DNA of 10,262 bases, from the NCBI GenBank assembly GCA_025457805.1, contig JALOTR010000041.1, positions 1 to 10,262 of the forward strand, given 5' to 3'. Under the pieces are notes generated by a model. That model saw only the letters and a program-made list of their open reading frames with translations. It did not search any database and was not told the DNA's origin. Each line of letters begins with the position of its first letter. Position 1 is the first letter of the stretch. Below are positions 8,396-10,262 of the stretch, piece by piece. The DNA is from Akkermansiaceae bacterium (GTDB lineage: Bacteria > Verrucomicrobiota > Verrucomicrobiia > Verrucomicrobiales > Akkermansiaceae). The position numbers and the translations under genes are program-made.

Positions 8396-8511
8396 TGGTC
8401 TCATCACCGGGCGCGACCTGTCATTCATTCCGCACCATCCTTTTCCTCGCGCTGTGCGGTAACCGCTAGGCTGACGGAAGCACCGTGCCTAAGTCCACAG
8501 CTATTTGTATC

Positions 8512-8540
8512 TTGACGCCCCATGCCCGGACGCATAGAAG
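8512..8540 (+). promoter_or_regulatory. Candidate promoter for the second RHS gene
   Basis: TTGACG (8512-8517) followed after 17 bases by TAGAAG (8535-8540) reads as a plausible -35/-10 pair, matching the sigma-70-type consensus at 5 and 4 of 6 positions. The leader would be about 70 bases. The TTGACG and the CATA that begins at 8533 repeat the arrangement before the large RHS gene. Two short palindromes, GCGGT-A-ACCGC at 8456-8466 and GCAC-C-GTGC at 8480-8488, lie just upstream and could be operator-like, though either may be chance. No T-rich terminator is evident after the preceding stop at 8393-8395. Confidence 0.28.
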
Positions 8541-8615
8541 CCACATTATCACAGAAATCCATCAGCTTGGCTGTTATAGGATTTTTCAGGTAGTTTGAAA
8601 ACCCCATACCTCCCC

Positions 8616-10262
8616 ATGAAATCACACTCCGCATTTGGATGTGGCCGCGTTGCCGTTTTGGCCATGTGGCTCGGTTGCCAGTATTTGATCCCATCCGCCC
8701 GGGCGGATGAGGGCAGCGCACCGCCCTTGATCGAGTTCGCTCTGGGTCTGCCGGGCACGCAGGCGGTACTCAGCTGGTCGGGTGAACTCGGCGCACGCTA
8801 TCATGTGGAGAAATCCACGGATCTGGGCGCAGCCGCCGGCGGCGGAGGAGGATGGACACGGGTGGCCTTCGTGGAAGCGACGGGACCCATGGTCGAGTGG
8901 CGCGATCCACAAGCGGTGACGCAGCGCTGTTTCTACCGCGTCACCCAGCCACAGGCCGAGGTGTTTTCGATCCAGCCGCCGGTGCTCTCTGCGGACGGTG
9001 GGACTTTGATGGTGCAAGGACAGCGCCTGCCCTCGGGGGCGATGCTGGAATTGCGGGATGCGGATGGCAATCTGGTGGCCAGTTTTCCCTTGATTGAGGA
9101 AATCGGCGGTCGCTGGCGGGTGGAGGTGACAGGGGGATTCACTCCAGGGGATTGGTTGACGGCCAGCGTGGTGGGTGTGGGGATCCTTCCGACGGGCTCG
9201 ACGGTGCCGCTGTCGGTTACTCTAAGCGGATACTCCGTCGATGCTCCGGCTTCGATGCCATCGGCGGCCCCTCTCTCACTCGGCGCTTCCAAACCGGTTC
9301 CGGGGATCGGTGTCATCGTAAAAAAACATCCGCCAAATAAATCCAGTTTAGGGTATACGACTTCCAATGGATTTTGGAATGACTGGAACGATATACTTAT
9401 CAATGGCGATTCTGGCTCATCAATGTTGGCCGGCTTCGCCTCGAAGAAAAGCTATGATTTTTACTCAGCAAGATCGGACTCGGGTTCCAGAGTGGCGTTT
9501 GGCATGAACGACGATGCCGACTTCGTAGCAGCAGGTCCGGAGGATGATAGCGATTTGCTGACGGCTCCCAGTGATGATTGCGATGATGGGAACGACATTT
9601 TCTCTGCGGTGGCGAAAGGCAAGAAAAGCGGCGATCGGATTTCACTCGTGGGATTTGGTTCTTTTTCGGTTTCCAATCGCATCTCTCCTCCCACCTCTGG
9701 CCTGCCGGGCGAAGTTTCGTTTCATTTCGATGCCCTCTCATTGCCCTGCCCCGCCGGTCCTCGGCTGGCTTGGATAATGACCTATCGCTCCGCCGCCCCG
9801 GTCTCGTCCGGTCACGGGCCGCAATGGGATTTCAGTTATAACATATCCATCGAGCCCCAACCCTCGACAGCTGGCTCTTCCGCGCCGCGGGTAGTGGTGC
9901 GCGATGGCAGCGGACGCGCCGACGTGTTTCACCGCCAGGCGGACGGGACCTATCGCTGCGATGGTTTGTTCCGGCAGGGGAAATTCGCGGGAGATACATT
10001 CACGCTCACCTTTGCGGATCAGGGAAAATGGTTGTTCCATCCGCTCGGCAGCGCGCCGAATTCAGGGAAGATCGCAAGCATTATGGATCGGAACAACGTG
10101 TCGCTCACCTGTGATTATGATGCCAGTGGCTTGCTTTCTTCGGTGAGTGATGTCTTCGGTCGTTCGCTCAGCGTCACGTGGGACGCTTCAGGCGGCGCGG
10201 CGCGGATTTCATCCGTATCGGATTCCGCCGGACGCACGGTGCATTTCACGGCTTATGCCTCG
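8616..10262 (+). CDS. Second secreted RHS/YD-repeat protein, paralogue of the upstream gene (3' end missing)
   Basis: ATG 8616 opens a frame that stays open for 549 codons to the window edge. An in-frame TAG at 8577-8579 bounds it upstream, and this is the first ATG. The start gives a signal peptide with likely cleavage after SARA (residue 30). The layout copies the neighbour: a beta module (LSW, RYHVEKST, FYRVTQP), an IPT/TIG-like domain (IQPP, GGTLMVQG), a divergent linker, then the RHS opening (GLPGEVSFHFDALSL, MTYRS) and the DGTYRCDGLF and MDRNN signatures. Over about 96 residues at the RHS opening, identity with the upstream protein is roughly 58% by hand alignment. The linker is Asp-rich (DDCDDGND near residue 320) and keeps one motif shared with the paralogue, SKKSYDFYSARSD. 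Bases 9301-9480 fall to about 40-47% GC against about 67% at 8881-8940. No Shine-Dalgarno sequence precedes the ATG. The repeat region and the C-terminus, where a toxin could sit, lie outside the window. An exported role is inferred. Confidence 0.92.
   Translation, partial: MKSHSAFGCGRVAVLAMWLGCQYLIPSARADEGSAPPLIEFALGLPGTQAVLSWSGELGARYHVEKSTDLGAAAGGGGGWTRVAFVEATGPMVEWRDPQAVTQRCFYRVTQPQAEVFSIQPPVLSADGGTLMVQGQRLPSGAMLELRDADGNLVASFPLIEEIGGRWRVEVTGGFTPGDWLTASVVGVGILPTGSTVPLSVTLSGYSVDAPASMPSAAPLSLGASKPVPGIGVIVKKHPPNKSSLGYTTSNGFWNDWNDILINGDSGSSMLAGFASKKSYDFYSARSDSGSRVAFGMNDDADFVAAGPEDDSDLLTAPSDDCDDGNDIFSAVAKGKKSGDRISLVGFGSFSVSNRISPPTSGLPGEVSFHFDALSLPCPAGPRLAWIMTYRSAAPVSSGHGPQWDFSYNISIEPQPSTAGSSAPRVVVRDGSGRADVFHRQADGTYRCDGLFRQGKFAGDTFTLTFADQGKWLFHPLGSAPNSGKIASIMDRNNVSLTCDYDASGLLSSVSDVFGRSLSVTWDASGGAARISSVSDSAGRTVHFTAYAS

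Noticed and set aside
8393..8406. Short hairpin TGATG-GTCT-CATCA starting at the stop codon of the large RHS gene, considered as a terminator
   Set aside because: The stem is only 5 bp and GC-poor, and no T-run follows.
7547..8428. A 293-codon minus-strand frame over the 3' end of the large RHS gene, considered as an immunity gene
   Set aside because: It is antisense to conserved RHS-core coding sequence, shows no recognisable motif, and matches the shadow-frame composition seen elsewhere in the gene.

Overview
The window is GC-rich, densely coding and all on the plus strand. It holds the 3' part of a KAP-type P-loop NTPase fused to leucine-rich repeats (1-2046), a very large complete secreted RHS/YD-repeat protein (2312-8395), and the first 549 codons of a second, paralogous RHS/YD-repeat protein that runs off the right edge (8616-10262). 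I see no rRNA, tRNA, CRISPR array, transposase or integrase. The two gaps between genes are 265 and 220 bases.

The best guess for the organism is a member of Verrucomicrobiota, possibly near Luteolibacter or Haloferula. The evidence is the N-terminal module of both RHS proteins (Leu-Ser-Trp, then Arg-Tyr-x-x-Glu-Lys-Ser-Thr, then Phe-Tyr-Arg), which I associate with large secreted proteins of that phylum. The GC-rich, C/G-ending codon use, the lack of Shine-Dalgarno sequences before both RHS genes and the Thr-type 22-residue LRRs also fit. This is inference from recognition, not from a search.

Layout: (1) The NTPase fragment shows Walker B and the conserved C-terminal NPRE motif of KAP ATPases. 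A linker leads into eleven LRR units of mostly 22 residues. This gives an NTPase-plus-repeat-sensor architecture like that of NLR/STAND proteins, so a role in phage exclusion or signalling is possible but unproven. (2) The 2027-residue RHS protein has a signal peptide, a beta-rich N-terminal module, an IPT/TIG-like Ig fold, a low-complexity linker and two blocks of YD repeats. Between the blocks lies an unusual non-YD insert of about 120 residues, with a twice-used KGWDGS(V/I)KG motif, two Asp-rich calcium-type motifs and a glycine-rich hydrophobic helix. Its C-terminus keeps only a degenerate RHS-core end and has no recognisable toxin domain. (3) The third gene repeats the same N-terminal layout, so the two are a tandem duplication whose linker has diverged strongly.

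The RHS proteins are probably exported surface or extracellular shell proteins. Nothing in the sequence ties the KAP-LRR gene to them beyond adjacency and shared orientation. The most unusual signals are the mid-protein insert, the recurrent cysteine at one fixed place of the YD repeat found only in the second block, and the KAP-LRR fusion.
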